The notes: generated from the sequence alone by a model not told the origin. A stretch of 51,634 nt of DNA from Deltaproteobacteria bacterium (GCA_021802775.1 JAJZRJ010000019.1:1-51634); one strand, 5' to 3'. Positions 29,879-40,898 are shown, counted from the first letter of the stretch. A program made the numbers and translations.

Positions 29879-31906
29879 TTGCAACCCAAGGCATACCGCA
29901 CACACGTCATCGCCACCTGCGCCGCTCTGCTGCTCTTCGGCGCCACAGTGCCCGCGGCTTTGGCCTTCAAGCCCGAGGACTTCAAGCGACTGCAGACGAC
30001 CAACCGCTGCATCGAATGCGACCTCTCCCATGCCGATTTGGTCAAGGCCAAGCTCAAAAACGCCCAGCTGGAGCGGGCGAACCTCTCCTATGCGAATCTC
30101 GCCGATGCCAACCTCAGCGGCGCCAACCTGAAAGGGGCCAAACTCACCGGCGCCAATCTGGCCGATGCGGATCTGGCTGAAGCGGACCTCTACCGCGCTG
30201 ATCTCACCGACACGGTGATGACTGGCGCCGATCTCAAGGACGCCGCCCTCGATGGCAGCAATTACAGCGAGGCCAACCGCACCGCGGTTTATGCTCCCCC
30301 GCCGCCACCACCAGCCCCGGTAACTTCGCCGCCGGTCGCAGTTGCGCCCCCTGCCCCACCCAAGGCCCCTGGCCTGCCGACGCCGGCAGCCGGAGCCCCG
30401 GAAGAATCGCTGGCAACCACACCGGCGGAAACACCGGACACAACGCCGACCACCGCAGCCCCAGCCGGAGCCCCCATTACCGAAGAGCCACTCACGCCTG
30501 CCCCAGAGACAACCTCGGCGCCGACCCAGCCCAAGGCCAAACCAGCAGCCCTAAGGCCGCGGATCACGCCCACGGCGCCTAAGCCCGTGACTGTCCCGAC
30601 AACGCCAAACCCGCCGCCAACGGGAGCCGACGGCACGGCGCCCGCAGCCCCGCTGGCGGCAACTCCAGCCGCTGCCCCCAGGGTGCCTGCCTCGCCATCG
30701 CCACCGGCCCCGGCGGAAACCGAGCCTCAGGCGATGGCCGACGCGGAACAACCGCAGGCCCCGCCCCCAATCGTCAAGGGGCCGGCGCCGCGGTCCATCA
30801 AGCCGGCATCGCGGCCTGAGGCGAAAAAAGAACCACCGCCAGCGGCCAAGGATTTTGCCACGCCGCTGGAACGGTTGCTGGCCACCAAATCGTGCCCTGG
30901 CTGCGATCTTTCCGGCGCCAATCTCGCCAATGCCGTGCTGGATCGCGCCGACCTCACCGGGGCGAATTTGAGCGGGGCGAACCTCGCCGGCGCCATGTTG
31001 CGTATTGCCGAGCTGGCCCGCGTCAACCTCTCCGGTGCCGACCTCACCGGCGCCAACCTGGCTGGCGCCGACCTCCATCAGGCCAATCTCACCGGTGCCC
31101 GCCTCGACGGCGCGGAGCTGGCCGGCGCCTATCTGGTCGGCACGCCGTTGCAGCGGCCAAAATCCGTTCTGACTGCCGCCGAAGAGGCGGAAACACGCAC
31201 GCCGCGGTCCAGGAAAATCAAAAAGTCGGACACCGCCAACCCGGTTTCTCTCTTGGGTGGCGGCACCATGCCCAAGGAAACGCCAACCAATCCGGAAACA
31301 GCCGCAGCCGGCCCCGCGCAACCGCAAGCCATGGCCTCCGCGCCGGCGGCTGCCAAGCCCGCCGCTCCGCCCGCTGCAACGAATCAGCCTGTCAGCCAAC
31401 CGGCTCAGACCGACGAGGAACCGCTGACCACGCCGCCAGCACAAGCAGCGGCTGCAACCCGCCCGGCCCCGGCACCCCAGACAGCACCGGCACTCCCGCC
31501 GGAGCCCGCCCTGGTGCGGAATGCACCGCCGGCCACGGCGGAACAACCGCCGGTCAAACCCGCACCGCCGCCCCTGGAACGGTTACGGACCACCAACCGC
31601 TGCACCGAGTGTGATCTTTCCGCCGCCGACCTCCATGGCAGCAAGCTTGTCAGCGCCCAGTTCGAGCGCGCCAGCCTGGTCAACGCCAACTTCCTTGGCG
31701 CCAAGCTCGCCAAGGCGAACTTCAAGGGCGCCAACCTCGAAGGCGCCAACTTTGCCGGCGCCGACCTCGAGGAAGCGGATTTCTACAAGGCCAATCTCAA
31801 GAATACCAACTTCACCGGCGCCGATCTCCGCAATGCCTCGCTGGCCGGTGCCGACCTCAGCGGCGCCAACTTCACCGGCGCCCGCATGGATGGCGTGGAA
31901 AAATAA
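29879..31906 (+). CDS. Exported three-module pentapeptide-repeat protein
   Basis: A protein of about 675 residues. From TTG 29879 (AGAGG upstream) it has a normal signal peptide, AYRTHVIATCAALLLFGATVPAALA. Three pentapeptide-repeat (A(D/N)Lxx) beta-helix modules follow, each opened by the same cap, RLxxTxxCxxCDLS, with cysteines at 44/47, 339/342 and 575/578. Two long proline/alanine/threonine-rich linkers (about 150-325 and 445-560) separate them. The cap motif is known from other pentapeptide proteins. The CxxC has no following histidine, so it is not a haem site; it may bind metal or form a disulfide. The role is probably structural in the periplasm. The frame is open from TTG 29795, a less likely start. 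MITE copy 2 lies 17 bases after the stop. Confidence 0.85.
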   Translation: MQPKAYRTHVIATCAALLLFGATVPAALAFKPEDFKRLQTTNRCIECDLSHADLVKAKLKNAQLERANLSYANLADANLSGANLKGAKLTGANLADADLAEADLYRADLTDTVMTGADLKDAALDGSNYSEANRTAVYAPPPPPPAPVTSPPVAVAPPAPPKAPGLPTPAAGAPEESLATTPAETPDTTPTTAAPAGAPITEEPLTPAPETTSAPTQPKAKPAALRPRITPTAPKPVTVPTTPNPPPTGADGTAPAAPLAATPAAAPRVPASPSPPAPAETEPQAMADAEQPQAPPPIVKGPAPRSIKPASRPEAKKEPPPAAKDFATPLERLLATKSCPGCDLSGANLANAVLDRADLTGANLSGANLAGAMLRIAELARVNLSGADLTGANLAGADLHQANLTGARLDGAELAGAYLVGTPLQRPKSVLTAAEEAETRTPRSRKIKKSDTANPVSLLGGGTMPKETPTNPETAAAGPAQPQAMASAPAAAKPAAPPAATNQPVSQPAQTDEEPLTTPPAQAAAATRPAPAPQTAPALPPEPALVRNAPPATAEQPPVKPAPPPLERLRTTNRCTECDLSAADLHGSKLVSAQFERASLVNANFLGAKLAKANFKGANLEGANFAGADLEEADFYKANLKNTNFTGADLRNASLAGADLSGANFTGARMDGVEK

Positions 31907-31922
31907 CGGTTCCTTACGCAGA

Positions 31923-32141
31923 CCTGAATCCGTGAGCGTTCGAGAACGGTGCAGAGGCAAGGCGGCGACGATGTTGATGATACACCTGGTATATCAACGA
32001 GTCGCCAACGCGGCAGATGCGCCGTTATCGGTCGCCCCGCAGGGCGGCGGGGTGAACCCGGACAAAGCGGTGGCCTTGACATTGAACAGCGGCAACAGCC
32101 GGATATCACCTAATCAAGCGCGAAGCCGTCACGGATTCAGG
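31923..32141. mobile_element. MITE copy 2 (219 bp, 13-bp TIRs, 5-bp TSD)
   Basis: The same element as at 546-767: CCTGAATCCGTGA (31923-31935) and its complement (32129-32141), flanked by the direct repeat GCAGA at 31918-31922 and 32142-32146. It sits between the convergent pentapeptide and trpS genes and harms neither. The duplication sequence differs from copy 1 (ATATT), so the two are independent insertions without an obvious target motif. Confidence 0.95.
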
Positions 32142-32156
32142 GCAGATACAATTCAG

Positions 32157-33122
32157 CTAATACTTCAGCCCGGCGCGGTCGCGGACCAGATCGATGGTGA
32201 TTGCGGCCTTGGCCCGTGCCTTCTCGGCGCCCTGGTGGAGGATGTCACGGATCCGGCCCGGGTCGGCGAGCAATTGCGCCCGCTTCTCCTGCGCCGGGCC
32301 GAACTTATCGATGAGCAGGTCGAGCAATTCCAGCTTGATCTTGCCGTACATGGCGCCGCCGTTCAGATAGAGGCCGCGCACCTCGGCCAGGCGATCCGCC
32401 GGCGCAAAAAGCTTATATATGTTGTAGAGGTTGCACTTGTCCGGGTCCTTCGGCTCCTCCACCGGCCTGGAATCGGTGACAATGGCCATGACCCGCTTCT
32501 TCAATTCCTTGGGCGGCAGGAAGATCGGGATGGTGTTGCCGTAGGACTTGCTCATCTTCTGGCCGTCGAGCCCCGGAATGGTGGCGAGGTTCTCGTCGAT
32601 CACCGGCTCGGGGATGACAAAGGTGTCGCCAAAGGTGTTGTTGAACTTGATGGCAATGTCGCGGGCCACCTCGATGTGCTGCTTCTGGTCCTTGCCCACC
32701 GGCACCCGCTCCGCCTGGTAGAGGAGGATGTCCGCCGCCATGAGCACCGGGTAGGAAAAGAGGCCATGGCTCGGGGCAACGCCCTTGGCGATCTTGTCCT
32801 TGTAGGAATGGCAGCGTTCGAGCAGCCCCATGGGGGTGAGGGTGGAGAGGATCCAGGTGAGTTCCGTCACCTCGGGCACATCGGACTGCACCCAGAAGAT
32901 GCAGCGCTCCGGGTCGAGCCCCAGGGCGAGAAAATCGGCCGCCGCCTCGAGAGTCCCGCGGGAAAGCCGCTCCCGGTCGTGGACCGAGGTGAGGGCGTGG
33001 AGATCGACGATAAAGGCGTAGAGTTCGGCCCGGTCCATGTTCGCGATCATGGACCGCATCATGCCGAAGTAGTTGCCGATGTGGAGCTGCCCCGAGGGCT
33101 GGATGCCTGAAAGGATGCGCAT
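32157..33122 (-). CDS. trpS: Tryptophanyl-tRNA synthetase
   Basis: A 321-residue class I aminoacyl-tRNA synthetase that charges tRNA-Trp. It has the HIGH-type motif GQLHIGN (about residues 8-14) and the KMSKS loop (QKMSKSYGNT), plus MAADILLYQAERVPVGKDQKQHIEVARDIA. ATG 33122 is chosen for GAAGAGG upstream and because the family starts MRILSGIQPSG; the open frame before it is not protein-like. It stands downstream of dnaK, separated by a terminator. Confidence 0.96.
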   Translation of the reverse strand: MRILSGIQPSGQLHIGNYFGMMRSMIANMDRAELYAFIVDLHALTSVHDRERLSRGTLEAAADFLALGLDPERCIFWVQSDVPEVTELTWILSTLTPMGLLERCHSYKDKIAKGVAPSHGLFSYPVLMAADILLYQAERVPVGKDQKQHIEVARDIAIKFNNTFGDTFVIPEPVIDENLATIPGLDGQKMSKSYGNTIPIFLPPKELKKRVMAIVTDSRPVEEPKDPDKCNLYNIYKLFAPADRLAEVRGLYLNGGAMYGKIKLELLDLLIDKFGPAQEKRAQLLADPGRIRDILHQGAEKARAKAAITIDLVRDRAGLKY

Positions 33123-33198
33123 GGTGTTCCTCTTCCGACCAGGGCCGCGACCCGAGGGCCACGGCGTTTGCGGGCAAGTGCCCGAAGGAGCGGATGGT

Positions 33199-33240
33199 AA
33201 AAAAAAACAGGGGTGCAGGCAACCTTTTTCTGCACCCCTG
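33199..33240 (-). terminator. Terminator of grpE-dnaK
   Basis: CAGGGGTGCA (33208-33217) pairs with TGCACCCCTG (33231-33240). Nine A bases at 33199-33207 give a T9 tract on the minus strand, directly after dnaK. Confidence 0.92.
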
Positions 33241-33278
33241 TGACGGGTCAACGCGCGGTGGGCTCTGGCCCGGTCTAA

Positions 33279-35189
<1,911 letters not shown>

Positions 35190-35254
35190 AACTGGTTCTC
35201 CTTATGACCACAACAGGTCGGTATGAATAAATCCGTGTTCCCTTCCCCTTCGCC

Positions 35255-35800
35255 TTACTCGTTGCCCTTGGCGACGACCACCTTGGCAGCCCGCAGCAGC
35301 CGGTCCTTGAACATGTAGCCCCGCTGGTATTCCTGAAGAATGGTGTTGGCAGGCACCGTAGCGCTCGCCTCCATGGCCAGCGCCTCGTGGAGGTTGGGAT
35401 CAAAGGGCTGCCCCACGCCATCCACCGGCTTCAGGCCGAACTTCTCCAGGGTGTTGCGCATGCCGGACATGGTCATCTCCACCCCTTCGAGCAGCCCCGC
35501 CACGTCGGCGGCAGTGCGGCCCTGTTCCATGGCCCGTTCCAGATTATCGAGGGTCGGCAACAGGTCGCGCAGCAGGCCCTCTTCCGCGTACTTCATCGCG
35601 GTTTCCCGCTCGCGCTGCATGCGCTTTTTGAAGTTCTCGAATTCAGCCGCCAGTCGCAGCAGACGATCCTGCAAATCCTTGGCCTCTTCTCTCGCCTTTT
35701 CGAGATCAGCGGCGAGATTGGCCTGCTGCTCGGCGCCCTCCGGCATTCCTTCCGGCACGGCAGCCGGCTGCTCGCCTTCTTGGTTCACGGAATCAGTCAC
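35255..35800 (-). CDS. grpE: Nucleotide exchange factor GrpE
   Basis: A 181-residue GrpE. A long N-terminal coiled coil (about 28-85, AADLEKAREEAKDLQDRLLRLAAEFENFKKRMQRE) precedes the dimer helices and a C-terminal beta domain that contacts DnaK (GVGQPFDPNLHEALAMEAS, ILQEYQRGYMFKDRLLRAAKVVVAKG). The start is GTG 35800 with GGAGGAAG upstream. It is first in a grpE-dnaK operon; no hrcA precedes it. Confidence 0.95.
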   Translation of the reverse strand: MTDSVNQEGEQPAAVPEGMPEGAEQQANLAADLEKAREEAKDLQDRLLRLAAEFENFKKRMQRERETAMKYAEEGLLRDLLPTLDNLERAMEQGRTAADVAGLLEGVEMTMSGMRNTLEKFGLKPVDGVGQPFDPNLHEALAMEASATVPANTILQEYQRGYMFKDRLLRAAKVVVAKGNE

Positions 35801-35889
35801 GCTCTTCCTCCATCAAGCCGCGGCAACACACTGCCGCCCAATTGCCAGCAATAGCGCGATTTTCCTCAAAAAACCGCGTCGGTGCTGCA

Positions 35890-35918
35890 ACAATAAGTCC
35901 GTCCCCCACGGTTGTCAA
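35890..35918 (-). promoter_or_regulatory. Promoter of grpE-dnaK
   Basis: A perfect TTGACA (35918-35913), a 17-base spacer and TATTGT (35895-35890) on the minus strand, 90 bases before grpE. No CIRCE dyad or clear sigma-32 site is seen, so heat control must act another way or lie elsewhere. Confidence 0.6.
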
Positions 35919-36103
35919 GGCAACAAAAGCGATTTACCGTGCACCGTTGGCGCCCACCAACGCCCATGCTTTTACACCCCCCCGATCCGAATAACCGCTT
36001 GAGCCTCCGGCCGGTTTGCCGATACGATGGAGCAGGTTCTGGTATCGGCATCCATTGTCGATACCGGTTACACCCACGCCAAAAGCCAACAACAGGACGA
36101 ACC

Positions 36104-36943
36104 ATGAGACGATACATCGCGCTGGCCTGCGGGACATTGATGATCGCGGGACCGCTCACCGCCATGGCCGAGATGCGGCCGGTGCTCAAGCACCGGGCCG
36201 GAGTGCCGCCCTTTACCGTGGTCGATGCCATGATGCGCGGCAACGGGGAGAGTGTCGAACGCGCAACCCAGCCGCCACCGGAAAACGCCCCGCACCTGAC
36301 CTGGCTGGCGGACTGCGACCACCGCGCCCATCCGGGGCTGATCATGGCAGACCCCGGCGGCAAAGTCTACGCGGTCTGCACCCTGGGCAACCAACTGGCG
36401 CCGGCCACCGCGGCCGTCGATTTCGGGGTGCGCGTCCTCTACAGCCCGGTGCTGCTCATCACCGGCCAGACCGGCAGCGAGGCGATCCGCCTCTTCCAAA
36501 CCCGGCCTGACGCCGTGGGCGAGGAGGTCCGTCGCGCCTTGGCCTCGCTGGAACTCCCGCCGCCCAAGGCCAAGGCGCCGGAGCGAAAAAAGGGGGAAAA
36601 CAAAGGCAAGGCGGCCGCCTCGCCAAAGTCGGCAGCGACCAAGGAACCGGCCCCAACCGGGGCACCGGTACTGCCGGTCAATCTGGTGGAACGGAACGTG
36701 GATTATCAGGTGGCACAAGCCGTTGCCCGCTACCGGGAGCGGATTGCCAACGGCCGGCTGGTGGTGATCGGCGGGGTGCTTGATCTGGCCAACCAGTATG
36801 GCGAGGGGGCAAACCGCCTCTTTCTCATCAACATCAACGGCGAGACCGACCCGGCCAAACTCAAAAAATCGCCGCACCTGGTGCGACTCGACCCGCGCCA
36901 GCTCACCTTTGTCGGCCGGCGGCCGACAAAGGCCATGCCATAA
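36104..36943 (+). CDS. Exported beta-carbonic-anhydrase-like protein lacking zinc ligands
   Basis: A 279-residue protein with a signal peptide (MRRYIALACGTLMIAGPLTAMA). The mature part follows the beta-carbonic-anhydrase order. DCDHR (70-74) stands where CxDxR is expected, KVYAVCTLGNQLAP where DLFVxRxAGN is expected, and LLITGQTGSEAI (117-128) where GHTDCGAI is expected. After a lysine/alanine/proline insert (about 150-195), NVDYQVAQAVARYRERIANGRLVVIGGVLDLA matches the C-terminal helix and strand. All three zinc ligands are replaced (D70, Q122, S125) while the Asp-Arg pair of CxDxR is kept. It is probably a binding or scaffold protein, not an enzyme. ATG 36104 has AGGA six bases upstream. Confidence 0.72.
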   Translation: MRRYIALACGTLMIAGPLTAMAEMRPVLKHRAGVPPFTVVDAMMRGNGESVERATQPPPENAPHLTWLADCDHRAHPGLIMADPGGKVYAVCTLGNQLAPATAAVDFGVRVLYSPVLLITGQTGSEAIRLFQTRPDAVGEEVRRALASLELPPPKAKAPERKKGENKGKAAASPKSAATKEPAPTGAPVLPVNLVERNVDYQVAQAVARYRERIANGRLVVIGGVLDLANQYGEGANRLFLININGETDPAKLKKSPHLVRLDPRQLTFVGRRPTKAMP

Positions 36944-36977
36944 AAAAGGCCTCCTGCCCGACGGGCAGGAGGCCTTT
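36942..36977. terminator. Bidirectional terminator
   Basis: A perfect 15-bp stem, AAAGGCCTCCTGCCC (36945-36959) with its complement (36963-36977) and a 3-base loop. The A6 tract on the left gives T6 on the minus strand, so it ends the aminotransferase gene and probably also the carbonic-anhydrase-like gene. Confidence 0.93.
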
Positions 36978-36999
36978 GCCTTGCCTGGAAAAATCAGCC

Positions 37000-38304
37000 T
37001 CAGGAATTGATGTACCGCTTGATGCCGTCGGCGATCATGCCGAAGATCATGCGGAACTTCTCCTCGTCGCGTTCCAAGAGCGTCACCCGGAAGCCTTGCA
37101 GTTCCGTGGCAAACGACGACAACGGCACCACGCAGACGCCGGTGGCACCAAGCAGGTAATAGACGAAACGCTTGTCGAGCGAGGTGCCGGGCTTGTTCAC
37201 CAGCTCTTCCACCTGAGCCCGCACGTCTTTACCCGCGATGGGCAGACTCTGCTTGTCATTGAGCACCCCTTCCTCGAAGGCCACGCTCATATAAAAGGCG
37301 CCATTGGTGCGGTTGACAATGAGTCCGTCGATGTCCTTCAAGATGTCGTAGGCGATGTTGGAGCACCTTTCGTAACGGCTCACCCGCTCGGCGAGATGGG
37401 TCTTGTACTCCGGATGGGTGATCAGAGCGGGCAACGCCTTCTGCGGCAGGGTGGTGGAGCAGACCTCCACCATCTTGGCGTTGAGGATGGAGTTGACGTA
37501 TTTCTCGAACATCGGATCGTGATGGCCGTTGTACACCTCGATCCAGCCGCAGCGCGAACCAGGCCACGGCATCTCTTTCGAAATACCGCGCATGTTGATG
37601 GCCGGCACATCACCGATCAGATCGGAGAGCGGCAGGGTCTTCTGGCCGTTGTAAATGATGTTCTGGTAGACCTCGTCGCAGATGATGAAGAGGTCGTACT
37701 TCTTGGCCAGGGCCACCATACCGCGCAGAATCTCCTCGGGGTAGACCGCGCCGGTGGGATTGTCCGGGTTGATGATCAGGATGCCCGCCACTGCCGGGTT
37801 GTACTTGATGCGCTTTTCGAGATCATCAAGGTCCGGGTACCAGTGGTTGGCCGGATCGAGCCGGTAGCAGACCGGCCGGTCGCCGGCGTGGGCCGCCTCG
37901 GCGGAGGAATGGGTGGTGTAGCTCGGCGAGGGCACCACCACGCGGGCGGTACGGCGCAGGAAGCCGAAGACCTTGCTGATCGCATCACCCAGGCCGTTGA
38001 AGAAGATGATGTCGTCGGGGCCGATCTGCACCCCGCCGCGCCGGTTGACCTGCTCGGCCAGAAACTCCCGGGTGGAGAGGATGCCGCGGGTGGGGCAGTA
38101 GCCGTAGGAGGCATCCTGCATGACAAACTCCGCCACCACCTCTTTCATCCAGCGGGGAATCTCCTCGCCCTTGGCGACCGGGTCGCCGATGTTCTCCCAA
38201 TAGGTCCTGATGCCGAGCTTCTGGAGCTTCTCGCCCACGTTGACGATGTTGCGAATCTCGTAGGTCAGCTCACCTGCACCAATATGCACGATATCGGTAC
38301 GCAT
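37000..38304 (-). CDS. Class I/II PLP-dependent aminotransferase
   Basis: A 434-residue fold-type I aminotransferase. Visible are the cofactor/substrate region YGYCPTRGILSTREFLAEQ, IIINPDNPTGAVYP-like NPDNPTG (aspartate and asparagine contacts), ICDEVYQNIIYNG and the PLP-lysine loop GISKEMPWPGSRCGWIE. It is longer than AspC-type enzymes by a mid-C-terminal insert. The substrate is not determined; alanine or aspartate type is likely. ATG 38304 has AGGAG seven bases upstream and begins the conserved part. Confidence 0.9.
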   Translation of the reverse strand: MRTDIVHIGAGELTYEIRNIVNVGEKLQKLGIRTYWENIGDPVAKGEEIPRWMKEVVAEFVMQDASYGYCPTRGILSTREFLAEQVNRRGGVQIGPDDIIFFNGLGDAISKVFGFLRRTARVVVPSPSYTTHSSAEAAHAGDRPVCYRLDPANHWYPDLDDLEKRIKYNPAVAGILIINPDNPTGAVYPEEILRGMVALAKKYDLFIICDEVYQNIIYNGQKTLPLSDLIGDVPAINMRGISKEMPWPGSRCGWIEVYNGHHDPMFEKYVNSILNAKMVEVCSTTLPQKALPALITHPEYKTHLAERVSRYERCSNIAYDILKDIDGLIVNRTNGAFYMSVAFEEGVLNDKQSLPIAGKDVRAQVEELVNKPGTSLDKRFVYYLLGATGVCVVPLSSFATELQGFRVTLLERDEEKFRMIFGMIADGIKRYINS

Positions 38305-38512
38305 CCCGTTACTCCTGTCGTGAAAAGCCGCCACCCGCCCGGAACCTCCAGGCAGCGCGGCCAAATGACATTTTTGTCGGTAAAGCAGTACTTACTAGCA
38401 CAGCAGCGCCGGTTCGTCAACAAGTGCTTTATCACCAACGCCGCTCCAGCCGATACGTTCCAGTAAGAGGGGAACATCACCGGCCTCGGCTCGCACGGCC
38501 AAGGAGGGCGCA

Positions 38513-38716
38513 ATGGCACTGTGGCGCTTCGAGATACAGGGCGAAGAGGTGAGTATCGGCAGCCGCTCACGGCGGAAACTCACGCGCACCGGCTGCAACG
38601 AACCTTTCAAGGACCGCTACTGGTGCCCGAAACGGCAATGGTTCCAGCGGGAGGCCTGCCCATTCGCCAACCTCATGGAATGCGACGACTTCGAGGCCAT
38701 GGGCGGGACGATCTGA
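38513..38716 (+). CDS. Small cysteine-containing protein, unknown
   Basis: A 67-residue soluble protein with AAGGAGG five bases before ATG 38513. Four cysteines (TGCNEPF, YWCPKRQWF, REACPF, MECDDF) could bind zinc or an iron-sulfur cluster. The arrangement C-x9-C-x10-C-x7-C with a conserved-looking tryptophan and RSRRKLTRTGC suggests a small conserved family of Desulfobacterota that I cannot name. It converges on gltA with a 6-base gap. Confidence 0.65.
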   Translation: MALWRFEIQGEEVSIGSRSRRKLTRTGCNEPFKDRYWCPKRQWFQREACPFANLMECDDFEAMGGTI

Positions 38717-38722
38717 TGCCGA

Positions 38723-40036
38723 TCAGCCGGTGGCGCGCTGATCGATGGGCACGAAGGGGCGGCGCCGCGGGCCGACATAGACCTGGCGCGGCCGGCTGAT
38801 GCGCCAGTCCGGATCGTCCCACATCTCCTTCCAGTGGGAGATCCAGCCCGGCAACCGGCCGAGGGCGAACATCACCGTGAACATGTTGGTGGGAATGCCG
38901 ATGGCCCGGTAGATGATGCCGCTGTAAAAATCCACGTTGGGATAGAGGTTGCGCTCGATGAAGTAGCTGTCCTTGAGCGCCACTTCCTCCAACTCCTTGG
39001 CGATATCGAGCAACGGGTCGGAGATATTGAGGGCAGCGAGCACCTCGTCGCACGCCTTCTTGATGATCCGGCTGCGCGGGTCGTGGGTTTTGTACACCCG
39101 GTGGCCGAAGCCGACCAGCCGGAAGGGGTCGTTGGCGTCCTTGGCCCGCTCGATGTATTTCTTGTAATTGCCGCCCTCGTTGTGGATGAGTTGCAGCATC
39201 TCCATCACCGCCTGATTGGCGCCGCCGTGCAGCGGGCCCCAGAGGGCGTTGATCCCGGCGGAAATCGAGGCGTAGAGGTTCACCCGGGCGCTGCCGGCCA
39301 CCCGCACCGTGGCGGTGGAGCAGTTCTGTTCGTGATCGCCGTGGAGGATGAGCAGCTTGTTCAATGCCGCCACCACGGTATCGTTGATCACATACGGTTG
39401 CACCGGCGAATCGAACATCATGTTCAGAAAGTTCGCACAGTAGGAGAGATCATGCCGCGGGTAAACGAGCGGCTGCCCCATGGATTTCTTATAGGAAAAG
39501 GCCGCGATGGTCCGCACCTTGGAGATGAGCCGCGCCGCCATCTTGTCGATGTTCTCCAGCGGATTGTCCATCATCTCCGGATAGAAGCTGCACAGCGAGT
39601 TGACCATGGAGGAAAGGATGGCCATGGGCGGGCTGTTGGGCGGAAAGCCGTCGAAGAAGCGGATCATGTCCTCGTGGATCAAGGCGTATTTGCCCAGCAT
39701 GTGGCTGAAGGTCCCCAGCTCCTGCCGGGTTGGCAGGCTGCCATGGGCCAGCAGGTAGGCCACCTCGACAAAGCTGCAATGCTCGGCCAGATCCTCGATG
39801 GCGTAGCCGCGGTAGCTCAGGATGCCCTGCTCGCCGTCGAGAAAGGTGATGCTGCTCGCGCAGGAACCGGTGTTGGCAAAGCCGCTGTCCAGCGTGATAT
39901 AGCCGGTCTCGGCCCGAAGCTTGCGGATGTCGATGGCCTTTTCCCCTTCGGTCCCGACGAGGATCGGCAGCCGATAGAGCTTGCCATCGAGCTTCAACTC
40001 CGCTGTTCCGCCACTGCTGTAATTATGCGACATCAT
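38723..40036 (-). CDS. gltA: Citrate synthase
   Basis: A 437-residue type II citrate synthase that condenses acetyl-CoA and oxaloacetate. The N-terminal extension (AELKLDGKLYRLPILVGTEG) is typical of the NADH-sensitive hexameric form. Catalytic blocks are the histidine in LILHGDHEQNCST, the second in LVGFGHRVYKTHDPR and the aspartate in YPNVDFYSGI. The start is ATG 40036 with AAGGAAGG six bases upstream. It is divergent from thiE. Confidence 0.96.
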   Translation of the reverse strand: MMSHNYSSGGTAELKLDGKLYRLPILVGTEGEKAIDIRKLRAETGYITLDSGFANTGSCASSITFLDGEQGILSYRGYAIEDLAEHCSFVEVAYLLAHGSLPTRQELGTFSHMLGKYALIHEDMIRFFDGFPPNSPPMAILSSMVNSLCSFYPEMMDNPLENIDKMAARLISKVRTIAAFSYKKSMGQPLVYPRHDLSYCANFLNMMFDSPVQPYVINDTVVAALNKLLILHGDHEQNCSTATVRVAGSARVNLYASISAGINALWGPLHGGANQAVMEMLQLIHNEGGNYKKYIERAKDANDPFRLVGFGHRVYKTHDPRSRIIKKACDEVLAALNISDPLLDIAKELEEVALKDSYFIERNLYPNVDFYSGIIYRAIGIPTNMFTVMFALGRLPGWISHWKEMWDDPDWRISRPRQVYVGPRRRPFVPIDQRATG

Positions 40037-40217
40037 GAACCTTCCTTTGCGCACTTTGCGGGCCGCCCGAACGACGCGCACCTTATAAACCTTTCGCGCC
40101 GGACCTCTGGTTGCCGCGGATATTGCGAGCAAAACCGTGCAATTACCTTCCGGATCGGGTACTATACCGCATATCCGTGCTTTTTCAAGCCCCAAAGCGG
40201 CAAAGGCCCCGATCCCC

Positions 40218-40898
40218 ATGCATGCGACCCTCTACCACGAACGACTGAGCAAGTTTCTCAATGAGGTAACCGTCTACCCGGTCTCCTGCGAGAAACTCGC
40301 GGCCGGCCGCAGCGACCTCGAATGGCTCGATGCGGTCCTGGCCGGCGGCGCCCGCATCGTGCAGCTGCGCGACAAGGTTGCCGACAGCCGCACCTTGTAT
40401 GCCAAGGCTCTGGCCTTTCGCGAGAAGACCCGCGCCGCAGGCGCCCTCTTCATCGTCAACGACCGCCTCGACATCGCCCTGCTCACCGAGGCGGACGGCG
40501 TGCACCTCGGCAACGACGACCTGCCGGCCGAGGCGGTCCGCCGTTTCGCGCCGAATCTCATCATCGGCGTCTCCTGCAACACCGAGGAACAGGCCGCCAC
40601 CGCCGAGGCCCGCGGCGCCTCCTATTTCAACATCGGCCCGCTCTTTCCCACCCGGACCAAGGAAGAGGCCCGGGAGTACATAGGCGTCGAGGCGATCCAG
40701 CGCTTCTCTGCCCGCTCCCCCCTCCCCTTCACGGTGATGGGCGGCATCAAATTCGATCACATCCCGCGGATCACCGCGGCCGGCGCGCGCCGCATCGCGG
40801 TGGTGACGGCGCTCAGTCAGGCGCCGGATATCGCGGCCGCCACCCGCGAATGGGTTGCGGCAATCCGGCAGGGCAGCGTCAATAGGAAGAGCAAATGA
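40218..40898 (+). CDS. thiE: Thiamine-phosphate synthase
   Basis: A 226-residue TIM-barrel enzyme that joins the thiazole and pyrimidine moieties of thiamine. Motifs are ARIVQLRDK, LFIVNDRLDIALLTEADGVHLGNDDLP, IIGVSCNTEEQ, YFNIGPLFPTRTKEEA and VMGGIKFDHIP. ATG 40218 lacks a clear ribosome site, and the conserved region begins about 15 residues in. No TPP riboswitch pattern was found upstream. It overlaps the next gene by ATGA. Confidence 0.94.
   Translation: MHATLYHERLSKFLNEVTVYPVSCEKLAAGRSDLEWLDAVLAGGARIVQLRDKVADSRTLYAKALAFREKTRAAGALFIVNDRLDIALLTEADGVHLGNDDLPAEAVRRFAPNLIIGVSCNTEEQAATAEARGASYFNIGPLFPTRTKEEAREYIGVEAIQRFSARSPLPFTVMGGIKFDHIPRITAAGARRIAVVTALSQAPDIAAATREWVAAIRQGSVNRKSK

Noticed and set aside
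35801..36103. CIRCE operator or sigma-32 promoter at grpE
   Set aside because: The TTAGCACTC/GAGTGCTAA dyad is absent and the only good boxes fit sigma-70.
40037..40217. TPP riboswitch before thiE
   Set aside because: The conserved CUGAGA and paired purine-rich elements were looked for and not found in the 180-base gap.
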